DNA of 40,673 nucleotides from Thermobifida fusca NBRC 14071 = JCM 3263. Its GTDB lineage: Bacteria; Actinomycetota; Actinomycetes; Streptosporangiales; Streptosporangiaceae. Position numbers and translations under genes: made by a program. The notes below the pieces were generated by a model that ran no database searches, had not been told where the DNA came from, and saw only the letters and a list, made by a program, of their open reading frames with translations. Location: assembly GCF_001592045.1 (NCBI RefSeq), contig NZ_BCWB01000051.1, positions 1-40,673 on the forward strand. Reading direction: 5' to 3'. Shown here piece after piece: positions 1-8,374 of this stretch (positions are counted from its first letter, which is position 1; each line of letters begins with the position of its first letter).

Positions 1-731
1 GCAAAGAAGCTGCCGGTCCGGCCGAACCCGGTGGCCACCTCGTCGGCGATGAGGAGGAAGCCGTGCTCGGCACGCAGCCGCAGGAGTTCCGCCACGTACT
101 CGTCAGTGAGGGGGATCGTTCCCGTGCCTACGACCGGTTCGACGACCACGGCGGCGATCTGCTTGGCGGCGCGGGAGACCAGGGCGTTCAGTTCAGCGGT
201 GTCGTTGGGCCGCACGTGGCGGACCAGCCGCTGGTCGACCCCGTAGAGCCGCTGCCCCAGGTCTTCGCCGGTGAGCGCGAAGCCGCCGAAGGTGAGGCCG
301 TGGTAGCTGCCTCGCAGGCTGACGACGAGGGAGCGGCGGGTGCGGCCGAGGAGAGCGTGGTAGTGCCGGGCCACTTTCATGGCCGCGTCGTTGGCGGCGC
401 CACCGGAGGAGGAGAACAGGACCCGGGAGTAGTGCTCGGGTCCGCTCACCTCGATCAGGTCGGCGGCGGCGCGGCGGGCGTAGACGTTCTCGTACCGGAA
501 GGCGCTCAGGTAGGAGGCGTCGTGGAGGGCTTGGGCTACTGCTTGCGCGATCGCCGGGTTCCCGTAGCCGAGGTTGGCGTTCCACAGCCCGCTCGCCCCG
601 CACAGCAGTTCGCGTCCGTCGGCGAAGCGCACCCGGTGGCCGCGGGCGGAGACCGCGCAGATGCTGTCGTCTCCGTGGGCGCTCGGCGGCAGCAGGTAGG
701 GCCAGAGCGCGGTGCTGGTGGTGTGGCTCAT
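1..731 (-). CDS. Class III PLP-dependent aminotransferase, RiPP-associated (partial)
   Basis: The C-terminus lies beyond base 1; 243 codons are visible. The ATG at 731 overlaps the TGA of the upstream methyltransferase gene (ATGA), so translation is probably coupled. Visible class III landmarks are SSSGGAAND near residue 108, which binds the PLP phosphate, SYHG near residue 142, VVEPVVGTG near residue 200, and IADEVATGFGRTG near residue 230, which holds the PLP-pyridine aspartate. The Schiff-base lysine would lie outside the window. In daptide-type RiPP pathways an aminotransferase of this class converts the C-terminal aminoketone, made from threonine, into an amine. Context with a methyltransferase and a recognition protein makes that role likely here, but it is inferred. 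A stand-alone omega-transaminase acting on a small metabolite is the alternative. Confidence 0.85.
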   Translation of the reverse strand, partial: MSHTTSTALWPYLLPPSAHGDDSICAVSARGHRVRFADGRELLCGASGLWNANLGYGNPAIAQAVAQALHDASYLSAFRYENVYARRAAADLIEVSGPEHYSRVLFSSSGGAANDAAMKVARHYHALLGRTRRSLVVSLRGSYHGLTFGGFALTGEDLGQRLYGVDQRLVRHVRPNDTAELNALVSRAAKQIAAVVVEPVVGTGTIPLTDEYVAELLRLRAEHGFLLIADEVATGFGRTGSFF

Positions 732-1531
732 CGCTGGATCTCCGCTTCGATCAGGGTCACCCGGTGCCGGCCTGCGTCTTCGAGCGGCGTGCGCCGCTGC
801 TGGACGGTGAACCCGGCCTGGGTGAGCTCGGCGGCAAGGCGGTCTGGGGGGAGCACCCGGACGTGGCCGGTGCACACGGGCACTGGGCCGTCGGGCAGCT
901 CGCTGGGGAGCACGGTGATGGTGCGGACGTCGGCACCGGCGGGCCAGTGTTCGTAGAGGCGGTAGGCGGTCCCGCTGGCCCCGGTTGCGGTGATCTCGAC
1001 TTCCTCTTCGGGGGAGTCCGCGCCTCGGTCGAGGGTGGTGAGGAAGAACCGTCCGCCGTCGGCGAGGTGTTCGGCGACGCAGCGGTACAGTCCGGCGCGG
1101 CCCGCCCGGTCCAGCAGCGAGATCGAGGTGGTGCCGAGGACGATGACGGCGTAGCGGCGGGGGAGCCGGAAGTCCGCCATGTCGGCTTGGACCACCGTGC
1201 AGCGTTCCCGCAGGTGGGCGGGGGCGCGGTCGAGTTGCTGCCGGAGCAGCGCCAGCATGTCCGCGGACAGGTCCAACGCGGTGACCTCGCGGCCCAGGGC
1301 CAGGAGGGGCAGGGTGATCCGCCCCGATCCGGCGGCGAGGTCCAGCACCGGGCCCGGGTGGGGGCGGACCAGTCCAACCAGGTGGCGGACTTCGCCGGTG
1401 TCGCGGAGGGACATGTCGTGGTAGATGGGGGCCCCGTGCGGCCCGTACAGGTCGCACAGGCGGGCGCGGTCGCCGAGTTCGGCTACGAGCTGCCCGGCCC
1501 GGCCAGGGGGCAGGAGGGTGGTTGCAGCCAT
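728..1531 (-). CDS. SAM-dependent class I methyltransferase, RiPP-associated
   Basis: This 267-residue protein carries a Rossmann methyltransferase fold. Motif I is VLDLAAGSGR near residue 64, followed by VTALDLS as the acidic end of strand 2, and VVQADMADF as a motif II-like segment. ATG 1531 overlaps the TGA of the upstream gene by one base and has GGAGG about 9 nt upstream; a GTG one codon earlier is also possible. It sits between the recognition protein and the aminotransferase. In daptide-like pathways the methyltransferase dimethylates the new C-terminal amine, and I infer the same role. The N-terminal segment with GPHGAPIYHDMS resembles small-molecule N-methyltransferases, so a non-peptide substrate cannot be excluded from sequence alone. 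Confidence 0.85.
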   Translation of the reverse strand: MAATTLLPPGRAGQLVAELGDRARLCDLYGPHGAPIYHDMSLRDTGEVRHLVGLVRPHPGPVLDLAAGSGRITLPLLALGREVTALDLSADMLALLRQQLDRAPAHLRERCTVVQADMADFRLPRRYAVIVLGTTSISLLDRAGRAGLYRCVAEHLADGGRFFLTTLDRGADSPEEEVEITATGASGTAYRLYEHWPAGADVRTITVLPSELPDGPVPVCTGHVRVLPPDRLAAELTQAGFTVQQRRTPLEDAGRHRVTLIEAEIQR

Positions 1532-2634
1532 CACACAGCCACCTCCGATCCGATTCCGGTCAAGGTCACGCCGGATTCGGTGAAGAAGCGGTCCACGGCG
1601 GCCAGGCTGCGGGGCGACGCGTATTCGCTCGCCTGCTCTGCCGACCCGGTGACCAGGAGGGCTTCTACTGCTGTGGCGGCGGCCAGGTTGACCTGGAAGG
1701 TGCGTCCGCTGGCGGGTTCGTAGACGTATCCGCTCTCGTCGTTCCAGAACAGCAGGGGCGTGGCAGCGTCAGCCGAGTCGGGGTGGTGGTCGAGGGCGGG
1801 GTTGAGCCGCTGGCCGAACCCGGAGACGCGGAGTCCGACGATTTCGCGGGTGGCGAGCATCCGCAGGCCGTCGACAGCGGCCAGGTAGCGGCCGAGCCAG
1901 GGGCGGGCGAGCAGTTCCCGTGTGCGGTCTGCCTCGGGAAGGACGGCTCCGAGGCAGACCGCACACGGTGCGGTGCTTGCCGCGTTGCGCCGGTCCCAGT
2001 TCGCTCGCAGGGAGGCGAGCGTGTCGCCGACACGTCCGAGGCTGCAGCCACCGATCGAGGTGGAGATTTCGCCTTCGGCGTTGACGTAGAGGCGTAGCTG
2101 AGGACCGTCGACTCCCGGGCCTGCTCCCAGCCCGGGGAGGTCTGCGATGCGGACTGCGGGCACGACAGCGATGTCGGGAAAGACGCCTTCTTCGCGGGCC
2201 CGGTCGGCGTCGGCGAGGAAGAGTTCCAGGTCGTCGGGCCCGGTCACCCGGACCAGGGTCGGACCGAGGACCGACATGAACGGGCTGGTGGCGTAGTCCT
2301 GGGTTTGGAGGAAGAAGTCGTAGCCGATGGACATCTCGGCGTTGGGTTCGTCGAGCGTGCCCGCGAAGCCGACGACGCGGGAGGGGTCTGCTCCGTGCCC
2401 TTCGGGGGCGAGCACGACGGTGTTGTCGCCGACGAGGTCGGTGTCCAGGAGGTCTGCGAGGTGGGCCGGGTCGGCCACCACGATGGTCGAGCAGGAGTCC
2501 TGGTTGGCGGGGCCGACCTCGAACTGGCCGGTGCTCCAGGACATCAGGTGCCGCTTGATCCGCCGCAACTCGGTCTTGTCCATCATCGTGTTTCCCGTCG
2601 CTGTCGTGGGGTGGGTCGTCTGTGGGGTGGTCAT
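1531..2634 (-). CDS. RiPP recognition-like protein (daptide-type), winged-helix C-terminus
   Basis: This 367-residue protein matches no common enzyme family that I recognise. Its C-terminal ~90 residues read like a RiPP recognition element: a strand pair (GYVYEPASGRTFQVN), then helices ending in an EQASEYASPRSLAAVDRFF stretch typical of PqqD-like winged helices. It resembles proteins named daptide biosynthesis RiPP recognition protein; I recall this from memory and have not checked it. The N-terminal ~200 residues may form an additional domain. A CAVC motif sits near residue 235, encoded by a 20-bp perfect palindrome. ATG 2634 overlaps the stop of the LLM gene (ATGA); a second start at the MMDK pair, 16 codons in, is possible. 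It probably binds the leader peptide and presents the core to its neighbours. Confidence 0.7.
   Translation of the reverse strand: MTTPQTTHPTTATGNTMMDKTELRRIKRHLMSWSTGQFEVGPANQDSCSTIVVADPAHLADLLDTDLVGDNTVVLAPEGHGADPSRVVGFAGTLDEPNAEMSIGYDFFLQTQDYATSPFMSVLGPTLVRVTGPDDLELFLADADRAREEGVFPDIAVVPAVRIADLPGLGAGPGVDGPQLRLYVNAEGEISTSIGGCSLGRVGDTLASLRANWDRRNAASTAPCAVCLGAVLPEADRTRELLARPWLGRYLAAVDGLRMLATREIVGLRVSGFGQRLNPALDHHPDSADAATPLLFWNDESGYVYEPASGRTFQVNLAAATAVEALLVTGSAEQASEYASPRSLAAVDRFFTESGVTLTGIGSEVAV
1918..1968. repeat. 20-bp perfect inverted repeat inside the recognition-protein gene
   Basis: Arms 1918-1937 and 1949-1968 are exact reverse complements, with an 11-nt loop. The hairpin lies in frame within coding sequence and specifies the CAVC motif on one arm and an acidic, Arg-rich stretch on the other. 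Such a long perfect palindrome is unusual in a gene and would fold strongly in mRNA. Confidence 0.9.
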
Positions 2635-3593
2635 CGCGTTACCGCCGCGAGGATCTGCTTGAGGTCGTCCATGGCTGCCTGGTGGCCGCACGCCTTGTAC
2701 ACGCCGGTCACGTTGAGGACGACCTCGTCCACGCCGGCTTCGCGGTAGCGGTCGAGTTCGGCGCAGACGGTGTCCAGGTCGCCGCTGACGAAGGCCCCGC
2801 CTTTGATCAGGGCGCGGGCGGCGTCCTGCGGGCTGCTGCCGTGGACGTGGACTCCGGCGCGGCGCAGCATGTCGAGGTAGTGGGGTCCTTGCAGGTGCGC
2901 GGCGTTGCTGGCGAGAGCTACCTCGGCGGGATCGGTGCCGGGCCGCTCCAAGGCCACCGGGACGATCGCGGTGACGGTCGGTGCGGGACGTCCGGCCTCC
3001 ACCGCGCTCTTGCGGATGGCGGGCAGGAGGGTGTCCCTGATGTAGGCGGCGGGAGTGAGCCAGGTGATCGCCACGTCGGCGAGTTCTCCGGCGACTCCGG
3101 CCATTCCCGGCCGCAGCACGCCGAGGCCGAGCTTGACCTCGGGAGCTGCCGCGGGGGGCAGTTGGGCGTGGACGGTGAAGTATTCGCCGTCGAGCCGGAC
3201 CACTTTCCCGGAGAGGAGAGCGCGGACCGCGGTGAGGTATTCGCGTGCCGCGGTCAGCGGACTGCGGTAGGGGGCGCCCAGGATGCCCTGCTGGAGGCTG
3301 CGCGCTCCCGGTCCGAAGCCGGCGATGGCGGGGTGCCCGGTGGCCATGGCCAGGGATCGGGCTTGGAGGGCCGCCTCGTAGGGGTGGCGGAAGGGCATCA
3401 GGGTGACGCCTAATCCGGCGGGGACGCGGAAGCCTGCCCCGGCCGCGTAGGCGAATCCCTGGTGGGGTTCGATCAGCAGGGCCTGCCCTTGCCACAGGCG
3501 CTCCGCACGGGTCCAGTTCACCAGCGCGGCGTAGGGCAGCAGTTGCTCCGGGCGGCGTGGGAGGAACGGGACGAGTACCGAATAGTCGGTCAT
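2631..3593 (-). CDS. LLM-class flavin/F420-dependent oxidoreductase
   Basis: This 320-residue protein has the bacterial-luciferase-like TIM-barrel pattern: an N-terminal strand with VPFLPRRPEQLLPYA, a central segment with AREYLTAVRALLSGK-type helix and the DGEYF motif common in LLM enzymes, KLGLGVLRPGMAGVAGELADVAI near residue 180, and a C-terminal helix with DEVVLNVTG. It is close to the shorter F420-type LLM enzymes, but the cofactor cannot be fixed by eye. ATG 3593 has AAGGAG about 8 nt upstream. It is the first gene of a four-gene operon with ATGA overlaps. In this context it is a candidate for the oxidative step on the peptide C-terminus. Canonical daptide clusters are thought to use an alcohol-dehydrogenase-like enzyme for that step, so this may be an addition or a substitute. 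Confidence 0.85.
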   Translation of the reverse strand: MTDYSVLVPFLPRRPEQLLPYAALVNWTRAERLWQGQALLIEPHQGFAYAAGAGFRVPAGLGVTLMPFRHPYEAALQARSLAMATGHPAIAGFGPGARSLQQGILGAPYRSPLTAAREYLTAVRALLSGKVVRLDGEYFTVHAQLPPAAAPEVKLGLGVLRPGMAGVAGELADVAITWLTPAAYIRDTLLPAIRKSAVEAGRPAPTVTAIVPVALERPGTDPAEVALASNAAHLQGPHYLDMLRRAGVHVHGSSPQDAARALIKGGAFVSGDLDTVCAELDRYREAGVDEVVLNVTGVYKACGHQAAMDDLKQILAAVTR

Positions 3594-3929
3594 GCGAGGC
3601 TCCTTGGTGTGGGCGGGCTGCCATAGCCCCGGGTTTCGTGGATCCGGCTGTGTGCCGTCTCCGGTGGACGGCACTGAATCTGTCAGTCGGCGATCGCCCG
3701 GGCTTCACACCGCTGTCGCACCCGCAGAATTTTTTGCTTTTCTCCGTTGTGCCAGGTCAAAGGGGGACTATCCGGGCGATGTCCTGTGGGGCTGGTGGTG
3801 CAGGCGGGAGTGATAGCCCGTGGATAGGCAGTGGATGCTGCTGCGCGGCACCGTGGTCCGTGGAGCCGACTTCGAGTGGCCTTCGCCGGGGCTGTGTCCC
3901 GGCGGCTTCCACGGATGCGAGGTGTGACG
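3594..3929. other. Divergent intergenic region, RiPP operon / SARP-like gene
   Basis: No convincing gene is present here. A minus-strand TTGACC at 3755-3760 followed by an A-rich run (3729-3741) may be the operon promoter; no good -10 is visible. I searched the minus strand for a short precursor peptide with a strong ribosome site and found none. Confidence 0.4.
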
Positions 3930-4493
3930 ATGAACGATGCACGCGTAGTGGAGACGCTTGGCGGATGCCGGGTGGACGGGGTCCCGGTACGGCACGGCCG
4001 GGCGTTGGAGCTCGTGGCGGTGCTGGCGTTGGCGAAGGGGTCGGCGCCGCGGGACTGGCTGCTGTCCACTCTGTTCGAAGGCGACCCCGCCCCGTCGAGT
4101 TTGCCGACGCTGGCGCTGCGGGCCCGCAAACTCGGCATCGACGTGCGCTACGACCGCGACCGCTGCTGCTATCTGCTGGCGGGTGAGGTGCGCTGCGACG
4201 TTGTCGAAGTGCTGGAGCTGGTGGAAGAGGGCCGGCTGGCTGAGGCGGTCGCCCGTTACCGGGGGCCGTTCCTGCCGAAAAGCTACAGCCCGTTCGCGGT
4301 GCAGATGCGGGCGAGTCTGGAGGAGCGGCTGGTCCGCGCGGCTCTGCTCAGCGACGATGTCGCGTTGATGGCGTCGGTGGACCGGGTGGTCAAGCACCCG
4401 GAGCTCAGCCAGGAGCTGGTGCGCCGGGGAGGCGACGCCGTGGTGGTCTCGCTCAGCCGGTCGTGGCTGGCCGGTCTCGAAGCCGCGATCTAG
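3930..4493 (+). CDS. Small SARP/BTAD-like transcriptional regulator
   Basis: This 187-residue protein starts at ATG 3930 with GAGGTG about 5 nt upstream. Residues 1-75 look like the winged-helix DNA-binding domain of SARP regulators: a short beta lead-in (LGGCRVDGVPV), a helix with ELVAVLALAKG, then a helix-turn-helix region through APRDWLLSTLF and SLPTLALRARKLGIDV. The remainder is helical with the GRYLAEAV-like feature VARYRGPFLP that is typical of BTAD. It is shorter than full SARPs (about 270 residues), and the BTAD domain appears truncated or minimal. It is divergent from the putative RiPP operon, so pathway-specific control is likely, but that rests on context. Confidence 0.7.
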   Translation: MNDARVVETLGGCRVDGVPVRHGRALELVAVLALAKGSAPRDWLLSTLFEGDPAPSSLPTLALRARKLGIDVRYDRDRCCYLLAGEVRCDVVEVLELVEEGRLAEAVARYRGPFLPKSYSPFAVQMRASLEERLVRAALLSDDVALMASVDRVVKHPELSQELVRRGGDAVVVSLSRSWLAGLEAAI

Positions 4494-4523
4494 GGGGGAT
4501 GGCTGTGACGGCGCGGAGCCGTC

Positions 4524-4575
4524 CCCTACGCCGCGAGGGCGGCCGGAGTGCTCCGGCCGCCCTCGCGGCGTAGGG
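4524..4575. terminator. Long perfect hairpin after SARP-like gene
   Basis: Arms 4524-4548 and 4551-4575 are exact 25-bp complements with a 2-nt centre, 30 nt after the regulator stop codon. No clear T tract follows on the plus strand, so it is terminator-like rather than a textbook intrinsic terminator. It could block read-through in both directions. Confidence 0.75.
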
Positions 4576-4747
4576 ACTGGTGAAGGAAGCGGACGGTTTT
4601 TTCGGAAATCTGGAAAAGACTTCGGCCACTCAGGTCCGCGGCGTGATCTTGTTCCGGGTTCTCGGCATTGCTGAGTACGGCCGCTTCCTGCAGAAAGGGA
4701 TTCCGCGGGATCCAGTGGCTGGAGTCCGCGAAGGCTCCGCTGTGCGC

Positions 4748-4942
4748 TCAGGCGCGTCCGGCCTTCTTATTGGACGCCATCTGGTAGACGGCCCATCCGA
4801 CAATGATCACGGTCAGCACGAGGACGACGATTTTGACGGTGTCGCCGAAAAAGAGACCGGCAACACCGTTGGCCACGGCAACAAAGCCGAGGAGACCTGC
4901 GAGGTTGGTGTTGTTGTGGTGCCAGGAACCGTTCTTCGCCAT
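4748..4942 (-). CDS. Small two-helix membrane protein, unknown function
   Basis: This 64-residue protein starts at ATG 4942 with AAGGGGAT about 6 nt upstream. It opens with a polar MAKNGSWHHNNTN segment, has a first hydrophobic helix (residues ~14-33, Gly/Ala-rich) and a second very hydrophobic helix (~36-54, VKIVVLVLTVIIVGWAVY), and ends in a basic tail (NKKAGRA). I do not recognise a family. No terminator-like structure was found in 4576-4747. It is convergent with the SARP-like gene and separate from the RiPP operon. It might be an immunity or stress-related membrane peptide, but nothing in the sequence proves that. It lacks the C-terminal Thr expected of a daptide precursor. Confidence 0.65.
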   Translation of the reverse strand: MAKNGSWHHNNTNLAGLLGFVAVANGVAGLFFGDTVKIVVLVLTVIIVGWAVYQMASNKKAGRA

Positions 4943-5167
4943 CACTATCCCCTTCGTATCACTCCGGCGTTCTCACAACAGAAAAGACTGTATTCAATTT
5001 ATCACTTTCCGTGTCCTTGCAGAGATATGTCCGATGATCCCCTGAAAATGGGTTTTCGGCCCCATCCGAAGGAAAATGCGACGTCACAGCTATTTCGGAT
5101 TCCTTGGCGCCGAATATCTCCCCTGCACAAACCGCGCCGCGGTGGGCCGTTCTGGAAACCGGGGCAG

Positions 5168-5214
5168 AAAAAACAACCGGGGGCGGTGACAACGGCATGT
5201 CACCGCCCCCGGTT
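5168..5214 (-). terminator. Intrinsic terminator of the clpB end of the heat-shock operon
   Basis: Arms 5175-5191 and 5198-5214 form a perfect 17-bp stem with a 6-nt loop, followed on the minus strand by a T run (5173-5168). It lies 12 nt past the clpB stop codon. Confidence 0.9.
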
Positions 5215-5225
5215 ACGGTCACCGC

Positions 5226-7829
5226 TTATGCGGCGGACGCGGGCTCCTTCACCGGACCCACTGTCAACGAATCCTTGGACTCGTCCACATCCACCCGGAC
5301 TGTGTCGCCCTCAACGAGGTTGCCCGCCAGCAGTTCCCGGGCCAGCGGGTCGCCGATCGCGGTCTGCACCAGCCGCCGCAGCGGACGCGCACCGTAGACC
5401 GGGTCGTAGCCGGCCAGCGCCAGCCACTCGCGGGCAGCCGGAGTGACCTCCAGCTTGAGCCTCCGGTCCGCCAGCCGCCGGGCCAGCCGATCCACCTGCA
5501 GGTCGACGATCTTGGTCAGGTCGTCGGTGGACAGCGCGTCGAACACGATCACGTCGTCCAACCGGTTCAAGAACTCCGGTTTGAAGGTGTTCCGCACCAC
5601 CTGCATGACCTTCTCGTGCCGCTGGGCGTCGTCCAGCGTGGGGTCGATGAGGAACTGCGACCCCAGGTTGGAGGTCAGGATCAGCAGCGTGTTGCGGAAG
5701 TCCACCTGGCGGCCCTGCCCGTCGGTGAGCCGCCCGTCGTCCAAGACCTGCAGCAGGGTGTCGAAGACCTCGATGTGGGCCTTCTCCACCTCGTCGAGCA
5801 GCACCACCGTGTAGGGGCGCCGCCGCACCGCCTCGGTGAGCTGGCCGCCCTCCTCGTAGCCGACGTAGCCGGGGGGCGCACCGACCAGCCGGGCCACCGA
5901 GTGCTTCTCGGAGTACTCGCTCATGTCGAGGCGCACAATCGCGCGCTCGTCGTCGAACAGGAACTCGGCGAGCGCCTTCGCCAGCTCCGTCTTACCCACG
6001 CCGGTGGGGCCGAGGAACAGGAAGGAGCCGGTCGGCCGGTCAGGGTCGGAGATCCCCGCGCGGGCCCGCCGCACCGCATCGGAGACGGCGGCCACAGCGC
6101 GCCGCTGCCCGATCAGGCGCTTTCCGATCTCCTCCTCCATCCGGAGCAGCTTGGCGCTCTCCCCCTCCATGAGCCGCCCCACGGGGATACCGGTCCACGA
6201 CGACACCACATCGGCCACGTCGTCGGCGCCGACCTCCTCCTTGACCATGGTGGCGTGCTCGGCCGAGTCTTCCTCGGAGAGAGCCTCCTCCAACTGCCGC
6301 TCCAGTTGCGGGATCTCCCCGTACATCAACCGGGAGGCTTCCTCGAAGTCGCCGTCGCGCTGGGCGCGTTCGGCCTGGCCCCGCAGCTCATCCAGCTTCT
6401 CCTTGAGCTCACCGACCCGGTTGAGCCCGGCCTTCTCCTGCTCCCAGCGGGCGATGAGCGCATTGAGCTGCTCCTCCTTGTCGGCGAGGTCGGCGCGCAG
6501 CCGTTCCAGCCGCTGCTTGGAGGCGGCGTCGGACTCCTTGCTCAACGCCATCTCCTCCATCTTGAGCCGGTCGACCACGCGCTGCAGTTCGTCGATCTCC
6601 ACCGGCTGGGAGTCGATCTCCATGCGCAGCCGGGACGCTGCCTCGTCGATCAAGTCGATGGCCTTGTCCGGCAGGAACCGGGCAGTGATGTACCGATCGG
6701 ACAGGGTCGCCGCCGCCACCAGCGCCGAGTCGGCGATCTGCACCTTGTGGTGCGCCTCGTAACGGCCCTTGAGGCCGCGCAGGATCGCGATCGTGTCGGC
6801 CGCGGACGGCTCGTTCACCATCACCTGCTGGAACCGCCGCTCCAGCGCCGGGTCCTTCTCGATGCGTTCGCGGTACTCGTCGAGCGTGGTCGCCCCGACC
6901 ATGCGCAGTTCGCCTCGGGCCAGCATGGGCTTGAGCATGTTGCCCGCGTCCATCGCCCCCTCGGCCGCACCCGCGCCGACCACGGTGTGCAGCTCGTCGA
7001 TGAACGTGATGATCTGCCCTTCGCTCTGCTTGATCTCGTTGAGGACCGCTTTGAGCCGCTCCTCGAACTCGCCCCGGTACTTGGCACCCGCCACCATCGC
7101 GGGCAAGTCCAGCGAGATCAGCCGCTTGTCGCGCAGCGACTCGGGGACGTCGCCGGCGACAATACGCTGGGCGAGGCCCTCGACCACCGCGGTCTTGCCG
7201 ACACCCGGTTCACCAATGAGCACCGGGTTGTTCTTGGTGCGCCGGGACAGCACCTGGATCACCCTGCGGATCTCCGCGTCTCTGCCGATAACCGGGTCCA
7301 GTTTGCCTTCGCGGGCCCGCTGGGTGAGGTCCACCCCGTACTTCTCGAGCGCCTGGTAGGTGTCTTCCGGGGTCTCCGAAGTGACACGGGCGCTGCCCCG
7401 CACCCGGCTGAACGCGTCCAGCAGCGCTTCCGGTGTCGCGCCTGCCTCCCGCAGCAGGGTGGCTGCCGTCCCCCCGTCCGCGGCCAGCCCGACCAGCAGG
7501 TGCTCGGTGGAGACGTACTCGTCCTCCATTTGCTTGGCGCGCTGGGCCGCCGTGTTCAGCGAAATGATGAGCTGCCGGGAGCTCGCCGGCGCGTTGACCG
7601 TACTCCCCGACGCGCGAGGCAGTCGGGCGATCTCCTCTTCCACCTTGGTGCTGAGCCTGCCTGGATCGGCCCCCACCTCTTTGAGCAGGGGCCGGACGAC
7701 TCCTTCAGCCTGGCCGATCAGGGCAGACAGCAGGTGCACCGGTTCGACCTGGGGGTTACCGTCCGCGGTTGCCCTCCGGATTGCCGCGGACAACGCCTCC
7801 TGACTCTTCCTGGTGAGCTTATAATCCAT
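5226..7829 (-). CDS. clpB: ATP-dependent disaggregase ClpB
   Basis: This 867-residue protein is full length for ClpB. In order it has an N-terminal Clp_N double repeat (residues 1-145), AAA+ domain 1 with Walker A GEPGVGKT near 205 and Walker B IIFIDE-type [13 protein letters not shown], a coiled-coil M domain (~395-520, Glu/Lys/Arg-rich), AAA+ domain 2 with GPTGVGKTE near 600, and a D2-small domain ending the protein. It resolubilises aggregated proteins together with DnaK-DnaJ-GrpE, whose genes lie immediately upstream. The 96-nt gap after hspR holds no second HspR operator that I can see, so it is probably part of the dnaK transcript. The N-terminus [13 protein letters not shown] is typical. 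Confidence 0.98.
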   Translation of the reverse strand: MDYKLTRKSQEALSAAIRRATADGNPQVEPVHLLSALIGQAEGVVRPLLKEVGADPGRLSTKVEEEIARLPRASGSTVNAPASSRQLIISLNTAAQRAKQMEDEYVSTEHLLVGLAADGGTAATLLREAGATPEALLDAFSRVRGSARVTSETPEDTYQALEKYGVDLTQRAREGKLDPVIGRDAEIRRVIQVLSRRTKNNPVLIGEPGVGKTAVVEGLAQRIVAGDVPESLRDKRLISLDLPAMVAGAKYRGEFEERLKAVLNEIKQSEGQIITFIDELHTVVGAGAAEGAMDAGNMLKPMLARGELRMVGATTLDEYRERIEKDPALERRFQQVMVNEPSAADTIAILRGLKGRYEAHHKVQIADSALVAAATLSDRYITARFLPDKAIDLIDEAASRLRMEIDSQPVEIDELQRVVDRLKMEEMALSKESDAASKQRLERLRADLADKEEQLNALIARWEQEKAGLNRVGELKEKLDELRGQAERAQRDGDFEEASRLMYGEIPQLERQLEEALSEEDSAEHATMVKEEVGADDVADVVSSWTGIPVGRLMEGESAKLLRMEEEIGKRLIGQRRAVAAVSDAVRRARAGISDPDRPTGSFLFLGPTGVGKTELAKALAEFLFDDERAIVRLDMSEYSEKHSVARLVGAPPGYVGYEEGGQLTEAVRRRPYTVVLLDEVEKAHIEVFDTLLQVLDDGRLTDGQGRQVDFRNTLLILTSNLGSQFLIDPTLDDAQRHEKVMQVVRNTFKPEFLNRLDDVIVFDALSTDDLTKIVDLQVDRLARRLADRRLKLEVTPAAREWLALAGYDPVYGARPLRRLVQTAIGDPLARELLAGNLVEGDTVRVDVDESKDSLTVGPVKEPASAA

Positions 7830-7925
7830 GTCTCGCCGCCCCCTTCAAGGCACAGAACAGGTAAGACGAATGCGCTGCCCCGCCGGAGGCTCGAAGGAGC
7901 CCGGGGCCGGGGCGGCCCAGGGCTA

Positions 7926-8369
7926 CTACTGCGACTCGGGGGGCTGGGTCGTGGTGCGGTTGAAAATAGTGATGCGAGTGCGGTGGACCGGGAGCAGTTC
8001 GCCGCCACTCCGGGATGAGGAGGAGTGGTCGCTGCTGGCCCGCCGGGCCGCCACCGCGGAGCGGGCTGCGTTCAGCTCGTTGTGCAAGTGGAAGATGTGC
8101 TCGCGCAGCTCCGCCACCTCGCGTTGCAGTTCGAGGATGCGTTTGATCCCGGCGAGGTTGATGCCCTCCTCCTGGGAGAGCCGCTGCACCTCGCGGAGCA
8201 TCTGGATGTCGCGCATCGAGTACCGTCGGCCACGGCCCGGCGTCCGCCCCGGACGCACGAGCCCGAGCCGGTCGTATTGCCGCAGAGTCTGCGGGTGGAG
8301 CCCCGACAGTTCTGCCGCAACCGAAATGACGTAGACGGGAGTGTCCTCGCCGAACGTGGCGTCGTTCAT
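7926..8369 (-). CDS. hspR: HspR, MerR-family heat-shock repressor
   Basis: This 147-residue protein starts at ATG 8369, with a purine-rich GGGGG about 10 nt upstream; a GTG at 8378 overlapping the dnaJ stop is possible. Residues ~8-75 form a MerR winged helix (YVISVAAELSGLHPQTLRQYDR, then GRGRRYS and the wing). A coiled coil follows (LQREVAELREHIFHLHNEL), then a variable Arg/Ser tail. HspR represses the dnaK operon by binding HAIR inverted repeats and uses DnaK as co-repressor in Streptomyces. Its place after dnaJ gives the standard autoregulatory order. Confidence 0.96.
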   Translation of the reverse strand: MNDATFGEDTPVYVISVAAELSGLHPQTLRQYDRLGLVRPGRTPGRGRRYSMRDIQMLREVQRLSQEEGINLAGIKRILELQREVAELREHIFHLHNELNAARSAVAARRASSDHSSSSRSGGELLPVHRTRITIFNRTTTQPPESQ

Positions 8370-8374
8370 GGTTC

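Noticed and set aside
3594-3929. Possible RiPP precursor between the LLM and SARP-like genes
   Set aside because: No short minus-strand frame has a ribosome site and a leader-core pattern ending in Thr.
5616-8018. 800-codon plus-strand frame
   Set aside because: It is the complement shadow of clpB, an expected effect in high-GC genes; clpB has every family motif.
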